64,000 nt of DNA from Clostridia bacterium (GTDB lineage: Bacteria; Bacillota; Clostridia; Peptostreptococcales; Anaerovoracaceae): NCBI GenBank assembly GCA_024403115.1, contig JAKSSL010000001.1, forward strand, positions 1 through 64,000. The letters are read 5' to 3'. Positions 18,731-28,758 of this stretch are shown in pieces. The position numbers were made by a program, and so were the translations under genes. Under the pieces are notes generated by a model. It was given only the letters and a program-made list of their open reading frames with translations. It made no database searches and had not been told where the DNA came from. The first letter of the stretch is position 1. Each line of letters starts with the position of its first letter.

Positions 18731-20086
18731 CTAAAATTTTCTAACGCTTCTGCCCAAATGAGCATTTACCACTTCCCCGTGCTCCAATGCAATCTCACCA
18801 TTTATTATTACATATTCAATGCCACTAGGAGCCAATAAAGAATTATGGTAATCCGCATTATCTTTAGTGTTTTCAAGGTCAAAGACAGTTACGTCTCCAT
18901 CCTTGCCCACTTTCAAACTACCCTTGCTATCCAAGCCCAAGCGCTCAGCAGCCATAGTACTCATCTTTGCAATACCATCCATTAGAGGAATTTTACCAGT
19001 ATTGATGTACTCTTCTATGAATCTTGCAAAAGAACCAGAAGCTCTAGGATGTCCTTTGCCATCTCTGCCTCTAGTACCGTCGCTTCCTATCATAACAAGA
19101 TCGGATTTTAGTGCCATTTCTATATCTTCAGCCTTCATAAAGTAACCAACAGTCATTGTGTGAGGTTCTTCCTTACGAATCTTTTCAAATAATTCTTTAT
19201 CACATCTTGTTCCAGCGTATGGGCCACTAGCAATCATAACGCTGTCATAATCAGCTTGGTATCTGTCCAAAAAGCCATCATCATAAGTTGTTTCACCTAT
19301 TCCTGTGGAAAAAGCTGTATAAGGATAGCAATCGCACATCATGTCGATACCTTCAGTCCTATAGCCTTCAATTTGCTTTAAAAGCTCTTCCATTTGTCCA
19401 TATCCGCCCATACTTCCAATATGTGAGAATTGAACCTTTACATCGCCTTCTTTTCCCATCTTTGCAAGTTCTGCGCAGGAATCAAATACGCCGTCTACAT
19501 CCTGTCTAACGTGGGATGAAACCAGCTTGTTATATTTGTGGCATAGCTTTATCAGAGGAAGAATCTCTTCCCAAGTTGTTCCAGGTACATACTTTACCCC
19601 AAAAGATACGCCTATGCAGCCCTTTTGAAGGTATTCGTCAGCCTTTTCAGTAATCTTTTTAATCTTCTCAGCGTCAATAGCCTTATACTTATCAGCTTTA
19701 CCAAAAGAAGAACGCAAAGTTGTATGTCCTACGAACAAAGCTATATTAGTTGGAACACCTTTATCTGCTATATCAAATAGCACCAAAGGATCAGTGTTAT
19801 TGTCACCGCAGTTTCCGCCCACATCCAAAGTCACGCCCATTTTTAAAGCCGACATTGAAATGCTATCTTGAAGCTTTCCCTCATCGTTGATATAGTCCTC
19901 ATGCATATGAATATCAATGAATCCAGGACTGACGATTTTGCCTGAAACATCAACGATTTTAGCATCATCATCCAGCTCAAAATCATCACCGATATGGGCA
20001 ATCTTACCATTCTCAATGTATAAATTTGTGACCTTGTCCAATTGTTGACTTGGATCTACAATACGTCCATTTTTTAAAACTAGCAT
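18731..20086 (-). CDS. N-acyl-D-amino-acid deacylase-like amidohydrolase
   Basis: 451-aa amidohydrolase-superfamily enzyme. IDIHMHED (His60, His62) is the HxH metal motif; later motifs are SSHVRQ, QFSHIG and the family-typical SDGTRG followed by HPRASGSFARFI. The last block is characteristic of D-aminoacylase/N-acyl-D-glutamate deacylase relatives, which release free D-amino acids from N-acyl forms. It starts 8 nt after the second binding-protein gene and ends at the terminator, so it is cotranscribed with that transporter component. Exact substrate unknown. Confidence 0.82.
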   Translation of the reverse strand: MLVLKNGRIVDPSQQLDKVTNLYIENGKIAHIGDDFELDDDAKIVDVSGKIVSPGFIDIHMHEDYINDEGKLQDSISMSALKMGVTLDVGGNCGDNNTDPLVLFDIADKGVPTNIALFVGHTTLRSSFGKADKYKAIDAEKIKKITEKADEYLQKGCIGVSFGVKYVPGTTWEEILPLIKLCHKYNKLVSSHVRQDVDGVFDSCAELAKMGKEGDVKVQFSHIGSMGGYGQMEELLKQIEGYRTEGIDMMCDCYPYTAFSTGIGETTYDDGFLDRYQADYDSVMIASGPYAGTRCDKELFEKIRKEEPHTMTVGYFMKAEDIEMALKSDLVMIGSDGTRGRDGKGHPRASGSFARFIEEYINTGKIPLMDGIAKMSTMAAERLGLDSKGSLKVGKDGDVTVFDLENTKDNADYHNSLLAPSGIEYVIINGEIALEHGEVVNAHLGRSVRKF

Positions 20087-20094
20087 TTCTCACC

Positions 20095-21567
20095 TCAATG
20101 TTTTCTGAACACGTCGTATCCGTATCCGCCATAAAGTGGAGCAATTACAAAGCTTTCCGCTAAATTCTCCTCCACAATTTTTACTTTCTTTGTTCTCTTT
20201 TTGAACTTCCTCTCGCCCTGCATTTTCTTAACCAAATCATAGTACTTGCCACTAATTGCAGGAGATTGGTCATCCCCAAATATATTATTAAAAACTAGCA
20301 CCGGTTCTTCCCATGAGAAAGTCTCCAAAGCCAAGTCATACTTATCCTTAGAAAGCTTTAATTTCAAGGCTTTGTACTCCATGGCGCTAAGCTTTACCTT
20401 TATGCCAAAATCTTCAATTTGCTTTTGTAAAAGCGCACCGACCTGAGTAGAAATCATGCTATCTGAGACAAGGAGACTTAACTCTATTGGCTTACCCTTC
20501 TTAGCATAGAAGCCCTCTTTATTCTTCTTGTATCCCAGCTTCTTCATTTCCTTTTTGGCCTGCTTTATTTTGTTAGCATAAGTCGCTTTATATTCCTTAG
20601 GAAAAGTATTGGAATGATTTACCACCTTTTTACTAATTATATTATATGCAGGATAGATTTCATCAGATAAATCCTTACAAAGCTCATCACGATTAATAAT
20701 ATTGATTATGGCTTTTCTCAGCCTTCTATATGACAATTTGCCCTTAGTATTAAGCTCCAAATAGTTGATTTCAGGGGTTTTAAAGCGATTTACGCATATT
20801 TCCTCATTGTCCTTTAAAAGCAAGGCAGAATCCTTAGTAATGGCTGTAATACCATCAATATTACCATCCTGAAGCTCTTCTACCCCATCTTCCTCATTGA
20901 CATTGAACACCACATCCATAGTCTTTATGTTTTCATCTGTGTAAATGCTATCTTCAATATTAAATCCCTTAAACTTAGGATTGCGTTCTAAGTTAACGTG
21001 AATGCCCTTCTCATAATTTACCACAGAATACATACCATAAGGATGGCATGACCACAAAAGCTCTTCATTAGTCATATTGTTAAGCTCTGATTTTGAAATG
21101 ATACACATGTAAGGTGATGTGAAAATATATTCAATATCTGAGTTATATGAAGAAAGTTCTAAGGTGATTTTCTGTCCATCTACCTGAATATTTTCAATGC
21201 TTGAGTATGCAAAAGCATAAGGTGAATTCTTCATTCCGTGTAGGATTGAAGCCTTTACATCTTTCGCCTTTACCATCTTGCCTGTGGAATAGTATAAATC
21301 CTTAGGAAGCTTGAAAGTAATAGTATTTCCTTTCACTTTCCATTTCTTGCAAACTCCATCTACAATTTGTCCTGTTTTAGGATCCCTGTTAAATAGAGGT
21401 GCACTAACTAAGCCTTGCAACTTGCCCGCTTCCTTTATTTGATAAACATCTATACCAGACCATGTAGCATCTATGGCGTTAATATTCGTTTTTATCTCAT
21501 CCTCACCGCATGCGCATAAGCCCAAGGCTAGGACAAGCATTAAAATTCCAACGATTTTCTTTAACAT
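20095..21567 (-). CDS. Peptide ABC transporter substrate-binding lipoprotein (second copy)
   Basis: 490-aa extracellular solute-binding protein of the OppA/DppA (SBP family 5) type. The N-terminal lipobox LCAC predicts lipid anchoring at the membrane. It is clearly homologous to the 528-aa protein encoded just upstream: LLW.CHPYGMY versus LLWGSHPYGMY, YYSTG, and DG-VC-WKV segments in the same order. It is more lysine-rich and has no transporter genes of its own, so it probably serves oppBCDF with a different peptide range. The downstream gene is the N-acyl-D-amino-acid deacylase. Confidence 0.88.
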   Translation of the reverse strand: MLKKIVGILMLVLALGLCACGEDEIKTNINAIDATWSGIDVYQIKEAGKLQGLVSAPLFNRDPKTGQIVDGVCKKWKVKGNTITFKLPKDLYYSTGKMVKAKDVKASILHGMKNSPYAFAYSSIENIQVDGQKITLELSSYNSDIEYIFTSPYMCIISKSELNNMTNEELLWSCHPYGMYSVVNYEKGIHVNLERNPKFKGFNIEDSIYTDENIKTMDVVFNVNEEDGVEELQDGNIDGITAITKDSALLLKDNEEICVNRFKTPEINYLELNTKGKLSYRRLRKAIINIINRDELCKDLSDEIYPAYNIISKKVVNHSNTFPKEYKATYANKIKQAKKEMKKLGYKKNKEGFYAKKGKPIELSLLVSDSMISTQVGALLQKQIEDFGIKVKLSAMEYKALKLKLSKDKYDLALETFSWEEPVLVFNNIFGDDQSPAISGKYYDLVKKMQGERKFKKRTKKVKIVEENLAESFVIAPLYGGYGYDVFRKH

Positions 21568-21600
21568 CTTTTACTCCATATGTCCTTCGTATTTTGAGTA

Positions 21601-21606
21601 ATTATA
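21601..21606 (-). promoter_or_regulatory. Candidate -10 box for the second binding-protein gene
   Basis: TATAAT on the minus strand between the terminator of the first binding-protein gene and the start at 21567. The -35 region is poor. Confidence 0.35.
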
Positions 21607-21633
21607 TCATTTTTATGTGAAGAAATAAAGAAA

Positions 21634-21656
21634 AACCCCCTGAAATTCAGGGGGTT
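21634..21656 (-). terminator. Terminator after the first binding-protein gene
   Basis: CCCCCTGA / TCAGGGGG with a 4-nt loop region followed by TTTTT on the minus strand. It separates the opp operon from the second binding protein and deacylase unit. The remaining 107 nt up to the stop at 21764 is AT-rich, with a weak TTTTAGT/ACTAAAA hairpin. Confidence 0.9.
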
Positions 21657-21763
21657 TGAAATCAAATCGTTGAGTAAATGTTTTTTGTTATTTTGATTTT
21701 TAAATTAAATGATTATTTAACTTTTCCTCTTTTAGTAAAAAACTAAAAAACTAAAATTTAATA

Positions 21764-23350
21764 TTATTCAGCAGGAACCCACTTCAAGTCTTGGAATGGA
21801 TATCCGCCTTGGCTGTCAACCTTGAATCCTTGTAGTTGAGCGTTGTGAGCGAAGAAGCCCTTTTCACCCCACATAGGAATTAGGTCAACGTTTTCAGCGA
21901 TTTCTTTTTCAAGAGCAGTGATTAATTCAACTCTCTTTTCAGGTTCTGGAGTACCTTGGATTTCCTTAACCTTATCGTAGTATTCGTCAGTTGCACTTGG
22001 TGCAGTTGGGTCATAGTACATGCAGTTAAAGATCAAGATAGGTTCAGCCCATGATAAGCATTCTCTACCGATATCATACTTGTCGCCTTCAACCTTTTCG
22101 TGAACATAGTTCCAGTCGATAGCTTCGAAGTTAACCTTGATACCATATTGCTTCATTTGAGCTTGTAATCCTTCACCGATAATCTTTGATACGTTAGCGT
22201 CTGAAGTGTAGTATCCGATTTCTAATACCTTACCGTCCTTAGTTAGGTATCCTTCAGCGTTCTTTTCTGTCCAACCAGCTTCTTCCAATAACTTTAAGCC
22301 GCCTTCTACGTCGTTAGCATAGTTAGCAATGTAGTCATCCTTAGCTTCTTGTGAGAAATCTTGCATTAAGTCTGAAATTGGAGTGTATACAGCGTAAGCT
22401 GATCCATCAGTTAATTCGATTAATGCGTCTCTGTCAATTAGCTTTGAGAATGCTAATCTTAAGTTCTTGTCTTGGAAAATACCATAGTTAGTATTTACTT
22501 CAGCATAGTTAGTTTCAGGATAAGTTCCTTCTTCTACAACGATAGTAGCATCGCCTTCAAGTTGTGATCTTGAGTCAGCTGAAATTGATCCGATCATGTC
22601 AACGTCTCCAGCCTTTAATGACTCGATTGCAGTATATTCTTCAACATTGAATGTTAAGTCTAAGAATTGGAAAGGAGCCATTCCAGTGTTTTCAACGTTC
22701 TTGTCATGAGTAACGAACTTGTCGTTTCTTGTTAACTTAATTTCTGAACCTGATACATAGTCAGCAGGATCAGCTAAGTAGTACATACCATAAGGGTGTG
22801 ATCCCCATAGTAATTCGTCATCTGACATGCTGTCTAATTCATCCTTATCGATGATGCAGATGAAGTCTGAAGTGAAGTTATATTCCATATCGCAAGCATA
22901 GCTTGAAATTTGCATAGTAACTGTTCTTCCATCTACTGACATATCAGTAATGTTTTCATAAGCATCCTTATAAGGTGATACGTCTAAACCGTGTTGAAGT
23001 GAAGCAACTACGTCTTCTGGTTCAACTTGTTCGCCAGTTGAATAGTACATTCCTTCAGGAACGTCGAAAGTGATTGACTTAAGGTCATCTGAAACTTTCC
23101 AGTTTGTGCAGACACCGTCAGATAGGTTACCAGTTTCTGGATCTCTTTCGAATAATGATTCACCAACTAATTGTTGGCATCCAGCTGATGAGTCTAATTG
23201 TAAAGTATCGATACCATACCATTCACCATCAACGATATTTAATGTGTCTTTTTCACCAGCATCGCTGCCGCCACCACAAGCTGTTAAACCGAAGCCCATA
23301 GTGAAAACCATAGCTGCTGATAAAACGATCATTAAGATTTTCTTTTTCAT
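21764..23350 (-). CDS. Peptide ABC transporter substrate-binding lipoprotein
   Basis: 528-aa SBP family 5 (OppA-like) protein with signal peptide and lipobox LTAC followed by a GGGS linker. It captures oligopeptides outside the cell and hands them to the permease. It is the last gene of the opp operon, 86 nt after oppF. That spacer contains a GGGGC/GCCTC hairpin before GAGGAGG, which may stabilise this message relative to the transporter genes, a common arrangement for abundant binding proteins (inference). Confidence 0.92.
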   Translation of the reverse strand: MKKKILMIVLSAAMVFTMGFGLTACGGGSDAGEKDTLNIVDGEWYGIDTLQLDSSAGCQQLVGESLFERDPETGNLSDGVCTNWKVSDDLKSITFDVPEGMYYSTGEQVEPEDVVASLQHGLDVSPYKDAYENITDMSVDGRTVTMQISSYACDMEYNFTSDFICIIDKDELDSMSDDELLWGSHPYGMYYLADPADYVSGSEIKLTRNDKFVTHDKNVENTGMAPFQFLDLTFNVEEYTAIESLKAGDVDMIGSISADSRSQLEGDATIVVEEGTYPETNYAEVNTNYGIFQDKNLRLAFSKLIDRDALIELTDGSAYAVYTPISDLMQDFSQEAKDDYIANYANDVEGGLKLLEEAGWTEKNAEGYLTKDGKVLEIGYYTSDANVSKIIGEGLQAQMKQYGIKVNFEAIDWNYVHEKVEGDKYDIGRECLSWAEPILIFNCMYYDPTAPSATDEYYDKVKEIQGTPEPEKRVELITALEKEIAENVDLIPMWGEKGFFAHNAQLQGFKVDSQGGYPFQDLKWVPAE

Positions 23351-23436
23351 AATTTCCTCCTCGAGGCGTTAATGCCCCAAAATACTCATTACGATCTGAT
23401 TAATTTATTTAAACATCGTTTTTTCGATATTTAAAA

Positions 23437-24423
23437 CTATTTAACTTCTCCCAAAGGATGGTAACAGTTTACTTGATGATGCTCATTAACATAAGTAACT
23501 TCTGGTTCACTGTTCTTACATTCTTCAGTAGCATAAGGACATCTATCAGCGAATCTACATCCAGCACCGATTTTCATCAAGCTACCAGGATCTCCCTTTA
23601 ATAGTTCCTTGTCTTCTCTACGAAGTCTTGGATCTAATACAGGAGCTGAAGCCATCAAACTTCTTGTATATGGATGTAGCGGATTCTTTGCAATGTCTTC
23701 TGTAGTACCAAATTCTACTAATCTTCCTAGATACATTACAGCAATCTTATCACTGATATATTTGATTACATTTAAGTCATGGGTAATAACCAAATAAGTT
23801 AAATGTAAGTCCTCTTGTAATTCAATTAACAAGTTCAAGATTTGAGCTTGTACTGATACGTCCAAAGCTGAAGTAGGTTCATCCAAAATCATAATCTTTG
23901 GATTCAATGCTAGAGCTCTGGCAATGGCAATTCTTTGAAGTTGTCCACCGGAAAGTTGATGTGGGAAAGAATTTAGATATCTTTGGTCCATCTTTACCAT
24001 ATCTAATACTTCCTTAGCTTTTTGCTTAGCTTCAGCCTTTGGAACTCCATGAATTAGCATTGGTCTCATAATTGAGCTTTCAACAGTTTGTCTTGGGTTT
24101 AAGTTTGAAAGAGGATCTTGGAATACTACGGCAATTTCTCTACGAAGTTTCTTCATATCTTGTCTTGATGCATGTGCTAAATCAACACCATCGATATAAA
24201 CATCTCCGCCTGTCATCTTAGTAAGTCCTAAGACTACTCTTGCAAGTGTAGTCTTACCACTTCCTGATTCTCCTACTAAACCTACAACTTCACCTGTTTT
24301 AATTTCTAGGGAGATTTCGTCAACGGCTCTAACGTATTGCTTCTTAGTCTTGATTAATCCGCTTTTAACGACGAAATATTTTTTAAGACCGTCCAGTTTA
24401 ATCATTGTTTCTTGTTCAGCCAT
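23437..24423 (-). CDS. oppF: Oligopeptide ABC transporter ATP-binding protein OppF
   Basis: 328-aa ABC ATPase with Walker A GESGSGKTT, signature LSGGQLQR, Walker B ILDEPTSALD and the C-terminal oligopeptide/dipeptide extension with its Cys cluster (CRFADRCPYATEEC). The ATG at 24423 overlaps the OppD stop (TAATG) with AGGAGG just upstream. An upstream in-frame ATG would extend it ten residues into oppD and lacks a ribosome site. It pairs with OppD to energise peptide uptake. Confidence 0.95.
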   Translation of the reverse strand: MAEQETMIKLDGLKKYFVVKSGLIKTKKQYVRAVDEISLEIKTGEVVGLVGESGSGKTTLARVVLGLTKMTGGDVYIDGVDLAHASRQDMKKLRREIAVVFQDPLSNLNPRQTVESSIMRPMLIHGVPKAEAKQKAKEVLDMVKMDQRYLNSFPHQLSGGQLQRIAIARALALNPKIMILDEPTSALDVSVQAQILNLLIELQEDLHLTYLVITHDLNVIKYISDKIAVMYLGRLVEFGTTEDIAKNPLHPYTRSLMASAPVLDPRLRREDKELLKGDPGSLMKIGAGCRFADRCPYATEECKNSEPEVTYVNEHHQVNCYHPLGEVK

Positions 24424-25397
24424 TATTTTTCCTCCTCTCCCAAATGGAAGCACTTACAATAATGTGTGTCGCTGATCCATTCCATAGGTGGATTTTCAGT
24501 TCTACATTTTTCATCAGCCAAAGGACATCTGTTAGCAAATCTACATTCTGGCTTCTTTTCAGTAATTCTAGGTACTGAACCGTCAATAGTTTGTAGTCTG
24601 CCATCGTTCTTTGTTCCTGATGGTAAAGCTTTCATTAGTAATTTTGTATATGGATGTTGAGGATTTTCAAATATTTCAAATACATCCCCTTGCTCAACCA
24701 TTTCACCAGCGTACATTACTCCAATCTTGTCAGCGATTTCTGCTACAAGACCAAAGTTATGAGTGATCAACATGATAGCTGCATTGAATTCCTTCTTCAT
24801 TTGCTTTAGGATTTCAAGAATTTGAGCTTCAATTGTTACGTCCAAAGCTGTAGTTGGTTCGTCAGCAATTAACAGTTCAGGATTTCTTGAAAGCATCATA
24901 GCTATCATGACACGTTGTCTCATACCACCTGATAATTCGTGAGGGAAACTCTTTGCTCTTTCCTCAGCATCAGGCATCTTTACATCCTTGAATAATTCGA
25001 TAACTCTCTTGTAAGCATCTTCTTCAGACATATCATCTAAAAGCAGAGCTTCTTCGATTTGGTCACCTACTCTAAATACTGGGTTTAATGAATCTAGAGG
25101 ATTTTGGAAAATCATACCGATTTCCTTACCTCTAACATGTTCCATTCTTTCTTGATCAACTAAAGTTAAATCTTCGTCCTTGAAATGAATTTCACCTGTT
25201 ACGATTTCATTTCCGCCTGGTAACAATCTTAGGATACTGTGAGCAAGTGTTGACTTACCGCAACCAGATTCTCCTACGATTGCAAATACTTCACCTCTAT
25301 CGATTGTGAAGTTTACTTTATTAACTGCAGATAGGTAGCCGTCTTTGATCTTGTAATCAATGGATAAATCTTTTAATTCTAATAGTTTTTCTCCCAT
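24423..25397 (-). CDS. oppD: Oligopeptide ABC transporter ATP-binding protein OppD
   Basis: 324-aa ABC ATPase: Walker A GESGCGKSTL, signature LSGGMRQR, Walker B LIADEPTTALD, H-loop LITHNF, and the C-terminal Cys-rich oligopeptide extension (CRFANRCPLADEKC). It is encoded 13 nt after oppC and coupled to oppF by TAATG. Confidence 0.95.
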   Translation of the reverse strand: MGEKLLELKDLSIDYKIKDGYLSAVNKVNFTIDRGEVFAIVGESGCGKSTLAHSILRLLPGGNEIVTGEIHFKDEDLTLVDQERMEHVRGKEIGMIFQNPLDSLNPVFRVGDQIEEALLLDDMSEEDAYKRVIELFKDVKMPDAEERAKSFPHELSGGMRQRVMIAMMLSRNPELLIADEPTTALDVTIEAQILEILKQMKKEFNAAIMLITHNFGLVAEIADKIGVMYAGEMVEQGDVFEIFENPQHPYTKLLMKALPSGTKNDGRLQTIDGSVPRITEKKPECRFANRCPLADEKCRTENPPMEWISDTHYCKCFHLGEEEK

Positions 25398-25410
25398 TTC
25401 TACCTACCTC

Positions 25411-26301
25411 CTATTGTGATTTCATATGTGGATCTAGAATATCTCTTAGGCCTTCACCTAAAAGGTTAAATCCAAGTGTTGTATAAACTAGTGCTAAACC
25501 AGGATAGATACTTAACCATGGAGCTCTTGAAATGAACTTCATACCATCTGATAGTGCAAGACCCCAGTCTGCTGAAGGTGGTTGTGAACCTAAACCTAGG
25601 TATGACAATGTTGTTGTTGACATGATTGTACCAGGTAAGTTCATTGATACCATTACGATTAGTGATGGTACTACGTTAGGGAAAATGTACTTGAACATGA
25701 TTGCTCTTGAACTTTCACCAAACGCTCTACCTGTTTCAATAAATGCCATGTTTTTCAGCGACATTGTCTTTGAACGCACCGGTCTAGCATAGCCAGCCCA
25801 TGCTACTAGTGATACTGCGATGATAGTGTTTGTTAAACCCTTACCGATGATAGTAACTACTGCCAAAGCAAGGATAGTTCCAGGGATACACCAAGTCAAG
25901 TCAGTTAAGAATGAGAATGTTCTGTCAACCCACTTGCCGAAGTAACCCATAGCAAGACCTATAGTAATACCTAGAGCTAATTCTACTGATGCACCTAAGA
26001 ATGCAACCCATAGAGCTAGCTTTGAACCTTCAATAACTCTGGAAAGTTCATCTCTACCATAGTTGTCTGTACCAAACCAGTGTTCCCATGAAGGGCCTTC
26101 TAGTCTTGGACCTACCATTTGTTCATCGTAAGGATATGGTTCTAGTACTCCTGAGAATACTGCGATTAAAATTACACTCAAAATAATGAAGAATCCAATC
26201 ATAAAGTTTGAATTGTGAATACATTGACGGAAAGTGTCATCAAACCTTTGATTCAAGATTACTTTCTTTGGCTTATTAGCCTTTTCTTTCTTCTTTGACA
26301 T
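25411..26301 (-). CDS. oppC: Oligopeptide ABC transporter permease OppC
   Basis: 296 aa, with an N-terminal basic segment, a first helix, and a BPD-transp-1 domain with the EAA-like loop GRAFGESSRAIMFKYIFPN. The C-terminal helix region ends LGEGLRDILDP, typical of DppC/OppC. The start overlaps the oppB stop with GGAGGTGAG upstream. Confidence 0.94.
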   Translation of the reverse strand: MSKKKEKANKPKKVILNQRFDDTFRQCIHNSNFMIGFFIILSVILIAVFSGVLEPYPYDEQMVGPRLEGPSWEHWFGTDNYGRDELSRVIEGSKLALWVAFLGASVELALGITIGLAMGYFGKWVDRTFSFLTDLTWCIPGTILALAVVTIIGKGLTNTIIAVSLVAWAGYARPVRSKTMSLKNMAFIETGRAFGESSRAIMFKYIFPNVVPSLIVMVSMNLPGTIMSTTTLSYLGLGSQPPSADWGLALSDGMKFISRAPWLSIYPGLALVYTTLGFNLLGEGLRDILDPHMKSQ

Positions 26302-27239
26302 TAGTTCTCACCTCCGCTGATTGTATCTTTGATTCTTGGATCCAAGAAAGCAGTGATGATATCACTTGCCAAGTTACAGATTACAGTTAAGATAGCGATG
26401 ATTAATAGTACAGCTTGTACTACTGGCATATCTTGTACTACGATTGAGTTTAGCAGTAAATTACCCATTCCTGGGAATGCGAAAATCTTTTCAGTAATTA
26501 CCGCACCTGTAATCATCCAAGGAATTGACATGAATGTTAATGTAACAACGATGATTAGTGAGTTTCTAAGCACGTGCTTTACTAGAACCCTTTTGCGAGG
26601 TAAGCCCTTCGCATAGGCTGTAGTAACATATTTTTCATGCAATACTTCCAATACTTCCGCCTTTGTAATACGCAGAGTCGAACCGACGCTGGTAAAGGCG
26701 ATTGCTGCCACCGGCAATATGTAATGGGCCGGGGTCTGGTATCCCGAAATTGGCAGCCATCCTAAACCTACTGCGAATACTACGATTAGTAGTGTACCAA
26801 ACCAGAATGCTGGTACTGCTGTTAAAACTAAGGAAACGTTTACACAGAACTTATCGATCCATGAGTCCTTCTTAACAGCACACAATAATCCTAGCGGCAG
26901 TGCGAATAGCATTTCTACCAATAAAGATAAACTGCATAGCCTTAAGCTGTAAGGGATTCTGGCACCAAGTAAAGACCAAACTGGCTGACGGTATCTTGCT
27001 GATGTACCGAAGTCAAGATGGCATACACCTTTTACCCAATTGAAATATTGAGTAAAGAATGGAAGGTCATATCCATATTTATGTGCCATTTCAGCCTTAG
27101 TTTCCTCTGATACTCTGTCAGAGATCATGATGTCAATTGGATCACCTGGCATCATGTACATCAAGCTGAATACTAGGAACGATACGGCGACTACCAGTAC
27201 CACACCTAGAGCAAGTCTTTTGATGATATACTCTTTCAT
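26301..27239 (-). CDS. oppB: Oligopeptide ABC transporter permease OppB
   Basis: 312-aa inner-membrane permease with six predicted helices, the DppB/OppB N-terminus (YIIKRLALGVVLVV) and the EAA loop AYAKGLPRKRVLVKHVLRN. It lies 12 nt after the serine hydrolase gene with GAGGAG upstream and forms the channel with OppC. Confidence 0.94.
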   Translation of the reverse strand: MKEYIIKRLALGVVLVVAVSFLVFSLMYMMPGDPIDIMISDRVSEETKAEMAHKYGYDLPFFTQYFNWVKGVCHLDFGTSARYRQPVWSLLGARIPYSLRLCSLSLLVEMLFALPLGLLCAVKKDSWIDKFCVNVSLVLTAVPAFWFGTLLIVVFAVGLGWLPISGYQTPAHYILPVAAIAFTSVGSTLRITKAEVLEVLHEKYVTTAYAKGLPRKRVLVKHVLRNSLIIVVTLTFMSIPWMITGAVITEKIFAFPGMGNLLLNSIVVQDMPVVQAVLLIIAILTVICNLASDIITAFLDPRIKDTISGGEN

Positions 27240-27251
27240 TTGTTCTCTCCT

Positions 27252-28697
27252 CTAATTCTTAATTCTCCAATGGAATCTTGTACCACATCTTGCAGCCCAA
27301 GCTTTACCATCTCTTATCAAGAACTCTACTGTTGTTAGTCGTTTTTCTGGTTCTTTTGCAGAATAAACAACGAATTTTCCTTGGCCGCAATGCTTTAGAA
27401 TTACGTCTTCACCTGCATATACAACCTTCAACTTGCCGTTTTCCAAAGTCACTTCCACAATTTGTGGTTCACCTTCTTCAACAATATACTTTCCGACAAG
27501 AGCTTCAGGTTCTGAAAATTCAGTTCCATTAGGTTTAGCCCAATGTAAATCCTTATCGTAAGGATAACCCATGATTAGATTATATCCAGCCCACATGAAT
27601 GGGTCTGCATCTATCTCACCTTGATTGCAAAGAGCAACTGCTGAGTAACCCCCGTCAATTGCGCCTCCGCTTGTTGAAACTCCATGTAATGCACCTGAAT
27701 GGTCAGTGATTGTTCTTCTCTTGCCTTCAGCATCTACATAGAATCTCTTTGATAATCCGTAGCAGTATAAAGGCCATTGTTCCAATGCGAATCTGCTACC
27801 TACCATCAAATCTATTACTTCCTCAGGGAAAACTTGTTTACCTTCCAATTTTCCCTTGTTAGCAATCATTGAATAATATCTTGACACATCGTTTGATGTA
27901 CTCTTGATACAAGCACATGATCTAAATGGTGGCAATACTGACCAATCATCATCTTCAATTAGCTTGCCATCTTCCATTTCGAATAGATGTGTAAGATTTC
28001 CGCCAGATATTTTTCTTGCCTCGCTTGAATCCTCATCCAAAACTGTGTGGTTCATTCCTAAAGGTTTGAATACTCTTTCCATTAGGAAGTCTTCAAGTTT
28101 AACACCTGCGGCTTCATCGAATACGTAACATAGTATTGCGTATCCTTCGTTAGAATAACTCATGTATTCTCCTGGGCTACCCAAAGTTGTATAGCCCTCT
28201 TGGCCATAATCACCAGCTGCGATATAATCGATGATTTGCTCGATTTTATCCATTTTGTTTGGTGAAGTATTAACCATTGCTGTGTACCATTGTGAAGGTC
28301 TGTTAACACTGTTCATTGCTATTGACCATTCCAATGGTTGAATTGGTGGAATGCCCGATGTGTGCATTGCCAAATGTCTTACTGTTACACAATCCTTTGG
28401 AATTCCTGGTACTTTGAAATTTGGTAAATATTTAGTAACAGGATCATCGAAGGAGAACTTACCTTCTGCTGCTAAAATGCTAAGTGCAAAGCAGACAAAA
28501 GATTTACTCATTGATGCTAATCCGAACATTGTTTCGTTATCAACATCTAGGTTTTCTTCGATGCTTCTCTTTCCAAAAGACTTTTGATATATGATTCCCT
28601 CTGGTCCCCTAACAGTATACGAAAGGCCAGGGTATTTAGATTTTTCAAATAGTTCATCCATGAATTTATCGAATGAATCTAAATCATATTTAATCAT
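27252..28697 (-). CDS. Beta-lactamase-fold serine hydrolase (class C / D-aminopeptidase-like)
   Basis: 481-aa cytosolic protein without a signal peptide. The active-site motifs of the class C beta-lactamase/DD-peptidase fold are SMSK (Ser62-Lys65), YSN (181-183) and HSG near residue 337. A C-terminal beta-rich domain of about 95 residues follows, as in some D-aminopeptidases and esterases. Being first in the oppBCDF operon, it likely hydrolyses an imported peptide or amide, possibly at a D-residue. Esterase activity cannot be excluded from sequence. Confidence 0.85.
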   Translation of the reverse strand: MIKYDLDSFDKFMDELFEKSKYPGLSYTVRGPEGIIYQKSFGKRSIEENLDVDNETMFGLASMSKSFVCFALSILAAEGKFSFDDPVTKYLPNFKVPGIPKDCVTVRHLAMHTSGIPPIQPLEWSIAMNSVNRPSQWYTAMVNTSPNKMDKIEQIIDYIAAGDYGQEGYTTLGSPGEYMSYSNEGYAILCYVFDEAAGVKLEDFLMERVFKPLGMNHTVLDEDSSEARKISGGNLTHLFEMEDGKLIEDDDWSVLPPFRSCACIKSTSNDVSRYYSMIANKGKLEGKQVFPEEVIDLMVGSRFALEQWPLYCYGLSKRFYVDAEGKRRTITDHSGALHGVSTSGGAIDGGYSAVALCNQGEIDADPFMWAGYNLIMGYPYDKDLHWAKPNGTEFSEPEALVGKYIVEEGEPQIVEVTLENGKLKVVYAGEDVILKHCGQGKFVVYSAKEPEKRLTTVEFLIRDGKAWAARCGTRFHWRIKN

Positions 28698-28747
28698 TAA
28701 GCAGTCTTCCTTTCGTTAAAATATTTATGCATAATACTACATTATCT

Positions 28748-28753
28748 ATTATA
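28748..28753 (-). promoter_or_regulatory. -10 box of the serine hydrolase-opp operon
   Basis: TATAAT on the minus strand 50 nt upstream of the start. A TTGTGT 22 nt upstream or a TTAAAA at 17 nt could act as a weak -35; both lie inside the terminator hairpin of the preceding unit. Confidence 0.45.
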
Positions 28754-28758
28754 CACTA

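Noticed and set aside
24424-24453. Ten-residue N-terminal extension of OppF
   Set aside because: The downstream ATG has AGGAGG at the right distance and overlaps the OppD stop as TAATG.
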